Positions 1-8,600 of a stretch of DNA of 64,000 bases are shown here, piece by piece. The stretch spans positions 310,675 through 374,674 of the forward strand of contig NZ_JBDXXH010000001.1 of NCBI RefSeq assembly GCF_040373385.1, in the 5' to 3' direction. The DNA comes from Nitratidesulfovibrio sp. (GTDB lineage Bacteria > Desulfobacterota > Desulfovibrionia > Desulfovibrionales > Desulfovibrionaceae). The notes beneath the pieces are model-generated. The model was not told the origin of the DNA and made no database searches. It saw only the letters and a list, made by a program, of their open reading frames with translations. Position 1 is the stretch's first letter; every line of letters starts with the position of its first letter. Position numbers and translations under genes: made by a program.

Positions 1-78
1 GCATCTGTACGGCCAGTACGGCCATTCAGGTCAGTATGGCCTGCACGGGCTTGCGGGCGATGCGGTGCCGAAAGCGGA

Positions 79-1581
79 TCATGCCCGCAAGACTCCGCGC
101 AGCGAGTGCTTCTTGGCCTCGACGATGGTGACCGGCACGATGTGCCCCAGCCAGCCTTCCGGCCCGCCATCGGGCCCGCGTTCGGGCCGGCGTTCAGGCC
201 CGCGTTCAGGCCCGCATGCAGGCCTGACGGGCAGCACCACGTTGACGAGTTGCCCGTAGGGGTCGCGTCCTTGCCAGCTTTCGCCGCCGGGGGTGCCCGC
301 CGCGCCGTCATGCCCGATTTCATCCCCATTGGCGGGGGGCATGCCGGGCTTCCTGCTCATGCCGTCCAGCAGCACCATTGTGTGCAACCCTACCATGTTC
401 CGCAAGCATTGTTCAGTATAATCATTCTGCCATTCCTGCAGGCGGGCCAGGCGGGCGGCCTTTTCGGCGGCGTCCAGCTTGCCGGGCAGCATGTCGGCGC
501 GGGTACCCGGCCTGTCGGAATAGCAGAACGAGAAGCTGGCGGCAAAGCCCACGGCCCGCATGGCCGCCAGGGTGTCCTCGAAGTCCTGTTCCGTCTCGCC
601 GGGAAAGCCCACGATGATGTCGGTGGAAAGCTGGATGTCCGGGCGGGCAGCCTTGAGCCGGTGCACGATATCCATGTACCGGGCCATGTCGTACTTGCGG
701 CCCATGGCCTTCAGGATGCGGTCCGACCCGGATTGCAGGGGCAGGTGCAGGCGCGGGCACAGGTTGTCCAGCGTGCCGAAGGCGTCGATGACCTCCGGCG
801 CGATGTCCTTGGGGTGCGGCGTGACGAAGCGCAGCCGGTCAAGGCCCGGCAGGGCGGCCACCCGGTGCAGCAACTCGGCGAAGGTCACGGCCTTGCCGTC
901 ACCCGCCGCCGTCGCCATGGTCGCCATGGTAGCTTGGCGGGCGGCTTCCGCGTCCTGCCCGTAGGAATTGACGTTCTGGCCGAGCAGGGTGATTTCCCTG
1001 GCGCCGCGTTGCACCAGTTCCGCGCATTCGCGCACCACCGCGTCGGCCCCGCGCGACTTCTGGCGGCCCCGCGTGTACGGCACGATGCAGTAGGCGCAGA
1101 AGTTGTCGCACCCCTGCATGATGTTCACGAAGGCGGAAGGGGCCACCGGCCCGGCATCCAGTTGCGCGTCGCGTTCGGGGTATTCTTCGGAAAAGTCCAG
1201 CAGCGAGACGCGCAGGCCCGGTTCCGCGCACAGCCGTTCGATGGCCTGGGGGGCCATGGACGAGCCGTCGCCGCCGAACACCAGGCGCACCTGGGGAAAG
1301 CGGGTGAAGAACCCGGAGCCGATCTGCTGGGCCACGCAGCCGCCCACCACGGCAAAGGCGTCGGGCAGTTTGCGGGTGGCCTGGCGGATGCGCCCGAGCA
1401 CGCTGTAGACCTTCTGCTCCGGCTTGTCGCGCACCGAGCAGGTGTTGACGATGTTCACGCGGGCCTTGCCCAGGGGGGCCTCGGTAAAGCCGCGTGCCAC
1501 GAGTGCCCTGGCCAGCCAGTCGGAATCGTTGACGTTCATCTGGCAGCCGAAGGTCAGGATATGAAAGGTACGGTCGCTCAT
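79..1581 (-). CDS. miaB: tRNA-2-methylthio-N6-dimethylallyladenosine synthase MiaB
   Basis: Radical-SAM methylthiotransferase that modifies A37 of tRNAs reading UNN codons. The N-terminal UPF0004 domain has its three cluster cysteines in TFGCQMN, VNTCSV and VGGCVAQ. The radical-SAM loop reads GCDNFCAYCIVPYTRGR. The start at 1581 (MSDRTFHIL) was chosen because upstream in-frame codons give an arginine-rich, non-conserved leader. The product is 500 aa, longer than most family members. The extra length lies in the C-terminal TRAM domain, which carries two low-complexity insertions; one is a Gly-Pro-Glu-Arg repeat just before the conserved end KKHSLRGVL. The neighbouring small membrane gene has the same orientation. 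Confidence 0.95.
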   Translation of the reverse strand: MSDRTFHILTFGCQMNVNDSDWLARALVARGFTEAPLGKARVNIVNTCSVRDKPEQKVYSVLGRIRQATRKLPDAFAVVGGCVAQQIGSGFFTRFPQVRLVFGGDGSSMAPQAIERLCAEPGLRVSLLDFSEEYPERDAQLDAGPVAPSAFVNIMQGCDNFCAYCIVPYTRGRQKSRGADAVVRECAELVQRGAREITLLGQNVNSYGQDAEAARQATMATMATAAGDGKAVTFAELLHRVAALPGLDRLRFVTPHPKDIAPEVIDAFGTLDNLCPRLHLPLQSGSDRILKAMGRKYDMARYMDIVHRLKAARPDIQLSTDIIVGFPGETEQDFEDTLAAMRAVGFAASFSFCYSDRPGTRADMLPGKLDAAEKAARLARLQEWQNDYTEQCLRNMVGLHTMVLLDGMSRKPGMPPANGDEIGHDGAAGTPGGESWQGRDPYGQLVNVVLPVRPACGPERGPERRPERGPDGGPEGWLGHIVPVTIVEAKKHSLRGVLRA

Positions 1582-1655
1582 GGTCCGGTGGTATGCTGGT
1601 GAAAGGCCGGGATGCCCCGGCACGGGTGAATGAAGGGGGTGGCGGCGGCGCCAGG

Positions 1656-1904
1656 CTATTCGGTGCCCTTGCCGTTGGCGGATGCCTGGGCCTGTTCGCG
1701 TCGGGCCTTGGTGCGTGCGTCCTCGCGGCCGCTGTGCTCGCCCGCCAGGTAGAACAGGGCGATGGGCGCGATCAGGCAGACCACACACCACAACAGCGGG
1801 TTGCGGCCCTGCCGCCGGGCCAGAACCGCCGCGCCAATGCCCGCGCCCGCCCAGATGAGCGCCATGTACACGTAGCCGGAAGTGGTGAAATCCAGTTCAA
1901 GCAT
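1656..1904 (-). CDS. small two-helix membrane protein, unknown function
   Basis: An 82-residue protein starting MLELDFTTSGYVYM. Two hydrophobic stretches (about residues 9-24 and 32-50) flank a short basic loop (ARRQGRN). A charged Lys/Arg/Glu/Gln-rich tail follows, so a helical hairpin in the inner membrane with both ends on the same side is likely. The start at 1904 excludes a proline-rich upstream extension. It lies 74 bp upstream of miaB in the same direction and may be cotranscribed. I do not recognise a family and assign no function. Confidence 0.6.
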   Translation of the reverse strand: MLELDFTTSGYVYMALIWAGAGIGAAVLARRQGRNPLLWCVVCLIAPIALFYLAGEHSGREDARTKARREQAQASANGKGTE

Positions 1905-2073
1905 GGGGTGTGGGGGTTGTGGTGCAGGGGGCGGCATGCCGTCGGCTGGGAAAACGGGGAAAACGGAAAGATCAGATGGACCGGGGGAGGCCAGGAAACC
2001 CGTCGGCCACGCCTGGCCCGCCACGGATGGTTCCTTGAGGTAAGGCATTCATGGGGGGGGCGCAAGGGGTCAA

Positions 2074-2108
2074 ATCCTACTTGCGCAGTAGGATAAAAGC
2101 GGTATAGT
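2074..2108 (+). promoter_or_regulatory. promoter with inverted-repeat operator ahead of the HMA gene
   Basis: A -35 TTGCGC (2081-2086) and a -10 TATAGT (2103-2108) are 16 bp apart. A perfect 7-bp inverted repeat, ATCCTAC (2074-2080) and GTAGGAT (2088-2094), separated by 7 nt, brackets the -35. This is where a repressor or a MerR-like activator would bind. The rest of the 1905-2216 gap holds the untranslated leader and nothing else I can identify. Confidence 0.6.
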
Positions 2109-2216
2109 CTCGGCATTGAAGACGAAGTGTCGTCGCGCGCCGGTGGCTGCCCCGGCGTTTCCCTTCACATCGTGCGCCGCGCCTGCGGCATGCCGCCCAC
2201 GCGGGGAGGATTTCCC

Positions 2217-2426
2217 ATGAAAAAGTACAGGGTGAAGGGGCTGCAAAGCCCGGATTGCGCCGCCACCGTGACCACCTCCATCCAGACCAGGGCCGGGATC
2301 GAGGAAGTGAACGTGAATCTGGCCACCGGCGAGATCACTTACGGCCCTGCGGTGTGCGTCGATACGCGCATGCTGCGCGAGGCCGTGGAGAGCGCCGGGT
2401 ACACGCTGGAGGAAGAAGAGGCGTAG
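2217..2426 (+). CDS. small heavy-metal-associated (HMA-fold) protein
   Basis: A 69-residue protein MKKYRVKGLQSPDCAATV... with the length and beta-alpha-beta spacing of CopZ/HMA metallochaperones. The usual GMTCxxC metal motif is replaced by LQSPDCAATV, which keeps only one cysteine; a second cysteine lies at VCVDTR. Classical Cu(I) binding by a CxxC pair is therefore not expected. The ATG at 2217 follows a strong GGGGAGGA site at 2203-2210. It stands alone between a promoter with an operator and a bidirectional terminator. Metal handling is inferred from the fold only. Confidence 0.7.
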   Translation: MKKYRVKGLQSPDCAATVTTSIQTRAGIEEVNVNLATGEITYGPAVCVDTRMLREAVESAGYTLEEEEA

Positions 2427-2487
2427 ACGCATCCTTCCGTGGTGCGCGTCGTATGGCGCGCTCTGCGGTGCCGGATTTGCTTCGCAT

Positions 2488-2528
2488 GAAGGGGCGGGGG
2501 TACAGGCCCCCGCCCCTTCGCATTTTCA
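2488..2528. terminator. bidirectional intrinsic terminator
   Basis: A perfect 13-bp stem, GAAGGGGCGGGGG (2488-2500) with its complement at 2507-2519, has a 6-nt loop and is followed by GCATTTT. It lies between the convergent HMA gene and the acyltransferase-like gene and can serve both. Confidence 0.8.
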
Positions 2529-2554
2529 GTGGGTGCGCAGCGGCGTTCTGGCCG

Positions 2555-3562
2555 CTATTGTTCCGGCATCACCGGTTCGGGGCCGTCCTTGACCAACTGG
2601 TAGTAGGGCAGGATGTCCGCCCCGAAGCTGAGCTTGAACCAGCCCCTGCGGGGGCTGTTCACCCCTTCCAGGTCCACCTCGGTCACGCCCGCGCGGGCCA
2701 GTTGGCCGAAGGCGTCCCACAGCACGGCGGTGCCGCAGGGGGTGTTGCGCAGGTGCGGGTCGCCCGCGCCGAACAGGTAGTAGGCGCGCTTGCTGTCCAT
2801 GCCGAACAGGGCCATGGCCGCCAGTTCCCCTTCCGGGGTGCGCGTGGCGAACAACCGGCCAAAGCCCCCCGCCAACACGGCGGCGGCCAGGTCGCGCAGT
2901 TCGTCCAGCCGTTCGCGCTCCACGTCGATGGACTGGCGGGCCATGGTCAGGGCGTAGAAGGCCGAAAGGTCGTCCGGCGTGGCGTCTTCGGTGGTGCGCA
3001 CGCCGGTTTTCAGCGCCTTGCGCACTTCCTGGCGGCGCGAATAGGAAATTTCCGGAAACAGGGGCACGTCTTCCGGCGTGGCGGCATCGGCAAAGCCCGC
3101 AAGGCTGGCGTAGGCGGTGTAGCGCACGTCCGCCACGTACTGGGGGGCATCGTCCCTGCCGTAGTTGTGCCACAGGAAGGGCCGGATGTCGGTAACCTGC
3201 GGCGACAGGGCCAGTTCCACCCGCGCGTAGCGCCGCGACAGGGCGGCGGCCACGTCCGTGGCGATCTCGAACCGCTCGGACAACACCGTGGAGCGGTTCT
3301 GCTTGTTGGCGGGCGGCGCGAAAAGAATGCCGTTGTGGATGACGAAGTCGTGCTGCACCGCGCACGTGCCGTCCGCCGATTCGGTGACGGCCACGGCGGC
3401 GCGGCGTTCGTTGCCGTTCAGGCACCAGTACAGGCGGCTCGGCTGGCGCACGGCGGCCAGATATGCGGACAGCGAGAAGATGGTGCCGTTGGGGGATGCC
3501 TCGACAAAGGCGTCCCACTGGGCGCCGGGGGTGGTCTCTTCGAGACGGTATTGCGTGGTCAC
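2555..3562 (-). CDS. GNAT/FemAB-like acyltransferase family protein
   Basis: A 335-residue soluble protein with a duplicated acetyltransferase-like layout. The N-terminal half has WDAFVEASPNGTIFSL, typical of FemAB/peptidoglycan-bridge or BioF2-like GNAT proteins. The C-terminal half has SKRAYYLFGAGDP, GTAVLWDAFGQLARAG and EVDLEGVNSPRRGWFKLSFG, matching the acyl-CoA or aminoacyl-tRNA binding end of that superfamily. The start is a GTG at 3562 preceded by GGAG; upstream in-frame sequence is arginine-rich and unlikely to be coding. The substrate cannot be told from sequence. No operon partner is adjacent. Confidence 0.7.
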   Translation of the reverse strand: MTTQYRLEETTPGAQWDAFVEASPNGTIFSLSAYLAAVRQPSRLYWCLNGNERRAAVAVTESADGTCAVQHDFVIHNGILFAPPANKQNRSTVLSERFEIATDVAAALSRRYARVELALSPQVTDIRPFLWHNYGRDDAPQYVADVRYTAYASLAGFADAATPEDVPLFPEISYSRRQEVRKALKTGVRTTEDATPDDLSAFYALTMARQSIDVERERLDELRDLAAAVLAGGFGRLFATRTPEGELAAMALFGMDSKRAYYLFGAGDPHLRNTPCGTAVLWDAFGQLARAGVTEVDLEGVNSPRRGWFKLSFGADILPYYQLVKDGPEPVMPEQ

Positions 3563-3743
3563 GGGGGCTCCGTTGGGTGGCGCGGGAAGGCTGCCGGGCC
3601 GCGCGCAGCGCGCGGCGCACCGGTGGGCGCGGGAGCGTCGCCCGCAGCCGCGCGAAAAATGACACCGCTGCCGCCCGCCGTCAATATGCGGGGCCGCTCG
3701 TGCCGGAAGGTACAAGGTGGGGGCGGGTGAGGACGTTTTTTAC

Positions 3744-3938
3744 GCCTCCGGCGCGGGCAAGGGGCTTCGCCCCCTGCACCCCCATCATGTAAAGCCAATA
3801 TAGCTGATTACGCGTGCCCTGTGGCTATGCGACGTGCAGTTGAATGCGCTGTCCCTGTTCGTTCACGTGCCCGACAGACCGGATTGCTGCATTCCTTTGC
3901 GGGGGTGCAGGGGGCGAAGCCCCTTGCCCGCCGGAGGC
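3744..3938. repeat. 195-bp inverted-repeat intergenic element
   Basis: Two arms of 40 nt (3744-3783) and 38 nt (3901-3938) are reverse complements except for a 2-nt insertion. Each reads from GCCTCCGGCG to CCCTGCACCCCC. They enclose 117 bp with no gene. Related arms occur at 21630-21717 and 22285-22374, so this is a dispersed family. It fills most of the 3563-3990 gap between two minus-strand genes. Confidence 0.85.
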
Positions 3939-3990
3939 TGAAAGAAACTGTTTCCGCAGGGGGATGCGGTGTATGTCGCACCGAAACCTG

Positions 3991-4839
3991 TCAGGCCACC
4001 AGAACCCCCGCATACCCCACCACCCGCTGCATATCGCCGCTGACCTCGCCCGAGGTGGCATAGGCCACCACCCGCGCGGTCTGGGCGCCCATGTCCAGTG
4101 CGGCCAGCAGCCCCAGGGTGGCGGGCAGCACGCCGCACATGGAGATGCCCCTGTCGCGCACGGTGGCGTACAGGCCCATGGGGTCCAGCGCCTCGATGCG
4201 GGCCAGGGCCAGGCGGTCCAGCCGGGCGGCATCGGCATGGGTGACGTAGTGGCTCATGTCCGACGACACCACCATGGCCACCCGCCGTCCGGCGGCCTCC
4301 ATGCGGCGCAGTGCCCCCGCCAGGGCCTGCGAGGCCTCGCGCAGGGCCTGCGGGTCCGGCTCGGCCACGGCCACGGGCACGATGGCAAGGTCGGGCGTGT
4401 ATTCCTGCAGGAAGGGCAGGACAACCTCTATGGAATGTTCGCGCACGTGGGCGGCGGTATCGCGGGTGAAGCCCGCGTCCGATTCGGCCAGGGCGTCGGC
4501 CAGGTCCTCGTCCACGGGCACCGGACCGAGGGGGGTGTGCCAGTTGCCGCCCGGCCAGACGGACAGCGGCGCCCCAAGCCCGGTGTGGTTGGGACCCAGC
4601 AGCACGATGGTGTCGGGCAGGTTGGCCGCCCCCAGGGTCTGCCCGGCCACCTCGCCGGAATACACGTAGCCCGCGTGGGGCACCATGGCCAGCAGGGTGG
4701 GGGCGGGGTCGCGCGGGGCGGCGGCAAGGTGTTCGCGCACGGTATGGCGCAGCAGGTCCGGGTCGTCCGGGTAGAACATGCCCGCCACCACGGGGTTGCG
4801 GTCGATGGCGTGTCCGGTGTCCAGATGCCTGTCGTGCAT
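3991..4839 (-). CDS. MEMO family protein (AmmeMemoRadiSam system protein B type)
   Basis: A 282-residue protein starting MHDRHLDTGHAIDR. Family signatures are VAGMFYPDDPDLL near the start, the metal-site segments PHAGYVYSG and LLGPNHTG, HVREHSIEVVLPFLQ, SSDMSHY, and CGVLPATLGLLAAL near the C-terminus. MEMO proteins share the fold of class III extradiol dioxygenases, but the cellular reaction is unsettled. The start at 4839 follows AGGAGG at good spacing. The partner AMMECR1 and radical-SAM genes of the trio are not next to it here. Confidence 0.85.
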   Translation of the reverse strand: MHDRHLDTGHAIDRNPVVAGMFYPDDPDLLRHTVREHLAAAPRDPAPTLLAMVPHAGYVYSGEVAGQTLGAANLPDTIVLLGPNHTGLGAPLSVWPGGNWHTPLGPVPVDEDLADALAESDAGFTRDTAAHVREHSIEVVLPFLQEYTPDLAIVPVAVAEPDPQALREASQALAGALRRMEAAGRRVAMVVSSDMSHYVTHADAARLDRLALARIEALDPMGLYATVRDRGISMCGVLPATLGLLAALDMGAQTARVVAYATSGEVSGDMQRVVGYAGVLVA

Positions 4840-5119
4840 GGCGGCCTCCTGCGGGAAAGGGCGGACATACGGAAAGGGGTGGCCTGTCCGGTGGCCTGTC
4901 TGGCGGCCTGTCCGGTGGGATGTCCTGTGGGCTGTTCGGGCAATCCGCACCAACGCGGAACCACGCCGGTGGGGCCGTATCCGTCCTATGCCAGATGCGC
5001 GCGAAAACGGAAACAGCGGAGATGGGGGAAGCGGGACAAGGCCGGGCGGCCGGGCGGCGTCGGGCACGGCATCTGTGGCGGTCTCCTGCTGCCTGGCCGC
5101 TGCCTGGAGGTGCCGGGCG

Positions 5120-8100
5120 CTACTGCTGCGAGTCCTGGGTGAAGCCGGAAAGGCCCTTGGTCACGTCGGTGGTGCGCAGTTCGGACGCGGCCATGCGTCC
5201 GTACAGCGACTGCGGGTCGCGTCGGGCCAGGTCTTCCAGGGTGGTCTTCCAGGCGTCCACGTTGCCCATCTTGCGTTGCAACCGCGCCACGCGATAGCGC
5301 ATGGCCGCGTAGCCGGGGTCGGAATCGGGCACGTACTTGGCGTACTGGTCGGTCCAGTCCAGCGATTCGCGCAGGCGGCCCGCCGCCTCGGTGATGTCCA
5401 TGAGCGAGAGCAGGCTTTCCTTGATGCGCGGCGTGTCTTCCTTTTCCGGGCTGGCCTGGGCCACGGCAAGGAAGTCGGACAGGGTCTCGCGGGTGAGCAG
5501 GTAGGCCTTTTCCAGTTCGCGCTTGCGCTCCGCGTCGCGCGACAGGAAGTAGCCCACGTAGGCGCGCTGTTCCTGGGGCAGGTCCTTGCGGTCGTACAGG
5601 CGTTGCCACAGGGGCACGGCCAGGTCGGGGTGGCCCAGGTTTTCCTGGGCCAGGGCCAGCGCGTAGTCCGCCTGCTTCTGGACCGGGTCGGACAGGTTCC
5701 ACCCGGACACGCCCTGCATCACGTCGGCGATGCGCTGCCAGTTCTGGGTTTCCAGATACACCTTGAGCGCCAGGGCCAGCACGGTTTCGCCGTGTTTGGG
5801 ATCCTTCGGCCCCTTCAGGAAGCCGTCCAGCATCTCCAGCGCCTTCTGGGGCTGCCCGGTGTTGGCATAGCTGAGGGCGATGGCCACGTGGGTGTCCACC
5901 GACAGATCCTTCTCGTTCTCCTGAATCAGCGGGTACTGTTCCCACAGTTGCAGGATGCGGCCATAGTTGCCGTCGGGCACCGCTTCGGCCACCATCTGGG
6001 TGAAGCTTTGCAGCGCGATTTCGCGCACCTTGGGCAGCATGTCGCTGCCGGGGTGGGCCTGGGTGAATTCCACGGCAGATGCCAGCGCCTCGGGGAACTG
6101 GCGGTTCCACAGGTACCACATGGTCAGCTTCAGCCGGGCCAGCGGCACCAGCGGGCTCTGCGGATGGCCGGAAATGATGGTGGTGTACGCCTGCACCGGA
6201 CGGGTGTTGTCCGGCCGCTGGAACACCGAGACCATCTCGGCGATGCTCGGCGTGTCGTGGATGCCTTCCTCGGCAAGACGCATCAGCGAGATGAGCCCGC
6301 CGTCCTTGTCCGGGAAGCGGCGCACCGCCTCTTCGTAGATCACCCGGGCGGCCTCGGGCTGCTTCTGCTTGGCCAGGATGTCGCCCTGCCGGGCCAGCAC
6401 GGTGTCGATGTCGTCCGCGTCGGGATTGATGTTGTAGTACAGCCAGTAGTTGGCGCGGGCATCGTCCAGCTTGCCCAGGTGGTCGGACACGTCGGCGGCC
6501 ACGGTGAGCAGTTGCGGATATTCCAGGTAGAAGCGGCCCCAGCGCTTGTCCACGAAGTCGAGGATGGAGGCGGCCTGCTGGTAGTAGCCCAGTTTGTACA
6601 GGGTGCGGGCCAGGCTGACGGAGCCTTCGCGCACGTACTTGCTTTCCGGAAAGTCCTGCACGATGGACTGGAACTTGTCCGCTGCCTTCTGGTAGTCGCC
6701 GCGTTTGTAGGCCTCTTCGCCCGCGTAGTACATGGCCAGGGCGGCGTTTTCGTCGTGCGGGTACTGGCGCCGCAGCAGGTTGAAGTAGCCTTCGGCTTCC
6801 TGCGAGTTGCCGATGCGCGTGTTCAGCAGGCCGAGGCGCAACAGGGCCTGCGGCACCCGGTGCGACTTCAGGTTGTAGTTCATGGCCTCGCTGGTGGCCG
6901 TGATGATCTTGTCGAAGACGGGAAGAATGTTGTCCTTGTTCTGCGCGTAGAGCACGTCGCCGATGAGGTACAGCACCTCCTCGTACATGTCCTTGGGCGT
7001 GTCGCGCAGGCCCTTCAGGGTTTCCAGCAGTTCCATGGCCTTGGGATAGTCGGCGTTGACCATGAAGGTCTTGGCCTGCTCCAGCAGGTCTGCCGGGACC
7101 GGCGGCGCGGGAACGGGATTGCCCTTTTCGTCCACGTACACCACCTGGGTGGCATTGCTGGCGTTGGTCGCGGCCTTGCCTTCGGCCACGGCCTGCGTGG
7201 CCTGCGGCGAGGTGGCGTTGCCGGTGACCGGGGGCGTGGGCTGGCCGTCGGGCTGCGGTGGCGGCGTGGGACCATCGGGACGGGGGGCGGCGGACTTGCG
7301 CGCCTCGCCCTGCCCCTTGGCCTGATCCTTATCCGGTTCGCCCGCCTGATCGGGCGCCTGGGCCACGGTTTGCGGCGTGGCGGGTTGCGCATCCTGACTG
7401 GCCGTGGCGGCGGGACCGGCTTCGCCGCGCGAGGGCACCGGCGTGGGGGGTGTGGCCGGGGCGGACGCAGCCGCTTCCTCGGGCCATTCGGAAGGGCCGC
7501 CGGAGTTGATGCGCGCCCGGACGGAATAGGGCACGGCAAAAAAACTGCGCGGCTGTTCGGGGGCCTGCGCGGGGGCCTTTGCAGCGGCCTGAGGCGCGTC
7601 GGGTTGCGGCTGCGCCGGGGGCGTGGCGCCGGTCTGGCCCCCGGTCTGGCCCCCAATCTGGCCTGTCACCTGCGCGGGGGGCGCTGTGCCCGGGCCGGGA
7701 GAAAGCTTGCCGATGATCCCGCCCGTTGGCGCGGCCTGGGCAGGGGGCTGGCCGGTCTCGCCGCCATCGGTGATGGCGCGCTCGACCACGCGCGGCTGCC
7801 GGGCGCCGTTCTGGGCCGGTGCGGGAGCGGTGGAGGGCGCCGGTGCGGGAGTGGCGGGTGTTGCCGCAGGGGCGGGTAGCGCCGTCCGGGGTGCCTGTTC
7901 AGCAGGTACGGTGTTGGATGATGCCGGGGCCGGGGCCTGGGCAGGGGGCTGCCCGCCATCGGAGGCTGTCCAGCGTTCGCCCATGGGGTCACGGAAGATG
8001 TCCACCACCACCCTGTCGGGGGCGGGCCGGGTGACCACGTAGCCGAACCCCGGCGTGCGCGTGTCGATGCGCAGGCCGCCGGGCTGCGGGGCCACCTCGC

Positions 8101-8362
8101 CCACCAGCGCCGCGCCTGCCGGGTCCGCACCGCCCATGCGCGCGGGGGCCGCGCCCACGGCACGCGAGGTCAGCGACAGGGTCTGCCGCCCGGTGCGGGC
8201 CACGTCCACGTCGCCGGGGCGATCGAGGGTGATGGTCACCCGCTCGCGGTCGGGCAGGCCGCTCCACTGCCACGAGGCCGCGTACGCGGCCGTGGCGGGC
8301 GGCCCGGCAAGGGCCGCGATGAGGAGCAGCCGGGCAAGACCGGCGGCGGAGGGTCGTTTCAC
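5120..8362 (-). CDS. exported TPR-repeat protein with N-terminal AMIN-like domain
   Basis: A 1080-residue protein with a signal peptide (basic start, LLLIAALAGPPATAAYA, cut after AYA). Next comes an AMIN-like beta domain (about 30-130, ending VVVDIFRDP), a long Pro/Ala/Gln-rich linker (about 135-420), and roughly 650 residues of TPR-type helical repeats such as ALAMYYAGEEAYKRGDYQKAADKF. The layout suggests a periplasmic scaffold tied to the cell wall, but no partner is evident. It lies downstream of a sigma-54 activator in the same direction. Its GC-rich coding creates a spurious 1033-codon reading frame on the other strand. Function unknown. Confidence 0.85.
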   Translation of the reverse strand: MKRPSAAGLARLLLIAALAGPPATAAYAASWQWSGLPDRERVTITLDRPGDVDVARTGRQTLSLTSRAVGAAPARMGGADPAGAALVGEVAPQPGGLRIDTRTPGFGYVVTRPAPDRVVVDIFRDPMGERWTASDGGQPPAQAPAPASSNTVPAEQAPRTALPAPAATPATPAPAPSTAPAPAQNGARQPRVVERAITDGGETGQPPAQAAPTGGIIGKLSPGPGTAPPAQVTGQIGGQTGGQTGATPPAQPQPDAPQAAAKAPAQAPEQPRSFFAVPYSVRARINSGGPSEWPEEAAASAPATPPTPVPSRGEAGPAATASQDAQPATPQTVAQAPDQAGEPDKDQAKGQGEARKSAAPRPDGPTPPPQPDGQPTPPVTGNATSPQATQAVAEGKAATNASNATQVVYVDEKGNPVPAPPVPADLLEQAKTFMVNADYPKAMELLETLKGLRDTPKDMYEEVLYLIGDVLYAQNKDNILPVFDKIITATSEAMNYNLKSHRVPQALLRLGLLNTRIGNSQEAEGYFNLLRRQYPHDENAALAMYYAGEEAYKRGDYQKAADKFQSIVQDFPESKYVREGSVSLARTLYKLGYYQQAASILDFVDKRWGRFYLEYPQLLTVAADVSDHLGKLDDARANYWLYYNINPDADDIDTVLARQGDILAKQKQPEAARVIYEEAVRRFPDKDGGLISLMRLAEEGIHDTPSIAEMVSVFQRPDNTRPVQAYTTIISGHPQSPLVPLARLKLTMWYLWNRQFPEALASAVEFTQAHPGSDMLPKVREIALQSFTQMVAEAVPDGNYGRILQLWEQYPLIQENEKDLSVDTHVAIALSYANTGQPQKALEMLDGFLKGPKDPKHGETVLALALKVYLETQNWQRIADVMQGVSGWNLSDPVQKQADYALALAQENLGHPDLAVPLWQRLYDRKDLPQEQRAYVGYFLSRDAERKRELEKAYLLTRETLSDFLAVAQASPEKEDTPRIKESLLSLMDITEAAGRLRESLDWTDQYAKYVPDSDPGYAAMRYRVARLQRKMGNVDAWKTTLEDLARRDPQSLYGRMAASELRTTDVTKGLSGFTQDSQQ

Positions 8363-8600
8363 GCAAAAATCCTGTGCATGTGCGCGTACATGGGCATGCG
8401 GCAGGGGCTACATGCCGCCCGGCATCGCGGCGGGAAAAAACCGACGCGGGCATTAACCCCTAGCAAAAAACGTGCAGCGGCGGATACCTGCGCCCGTTTC
8501 GCCCCTTTCGTCCGGTTCACGGTGGTGCGTCCGGCGCCTCTTGTCCGCTCCGTACCCGGACCGTGCCAACCCGCTCAGGCCTCCGGATGACGGGGCGCGG

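Noticed and set aside
1..78. Short TACGGCC repeats downstream of miaB
   Set aside because: They are too short and imperfect to interpret at the window edge.
106..1602. 498-codon plus-strand frame over miaB
   Set aside because: miaB has all its iron-sulfur and SAM motifs on the other strand; the plus frame is His/Gly/Val-rich and featureless.
4778..7879. 1033-codon open frame on the plus strand
   Set aside because: It lies antisense to the TPR protein gene, which has a signal peptide and TPR repeats. The antisense product is rich in Gly, His, Val and Arg with no family features, as expected from third-position GC bias.
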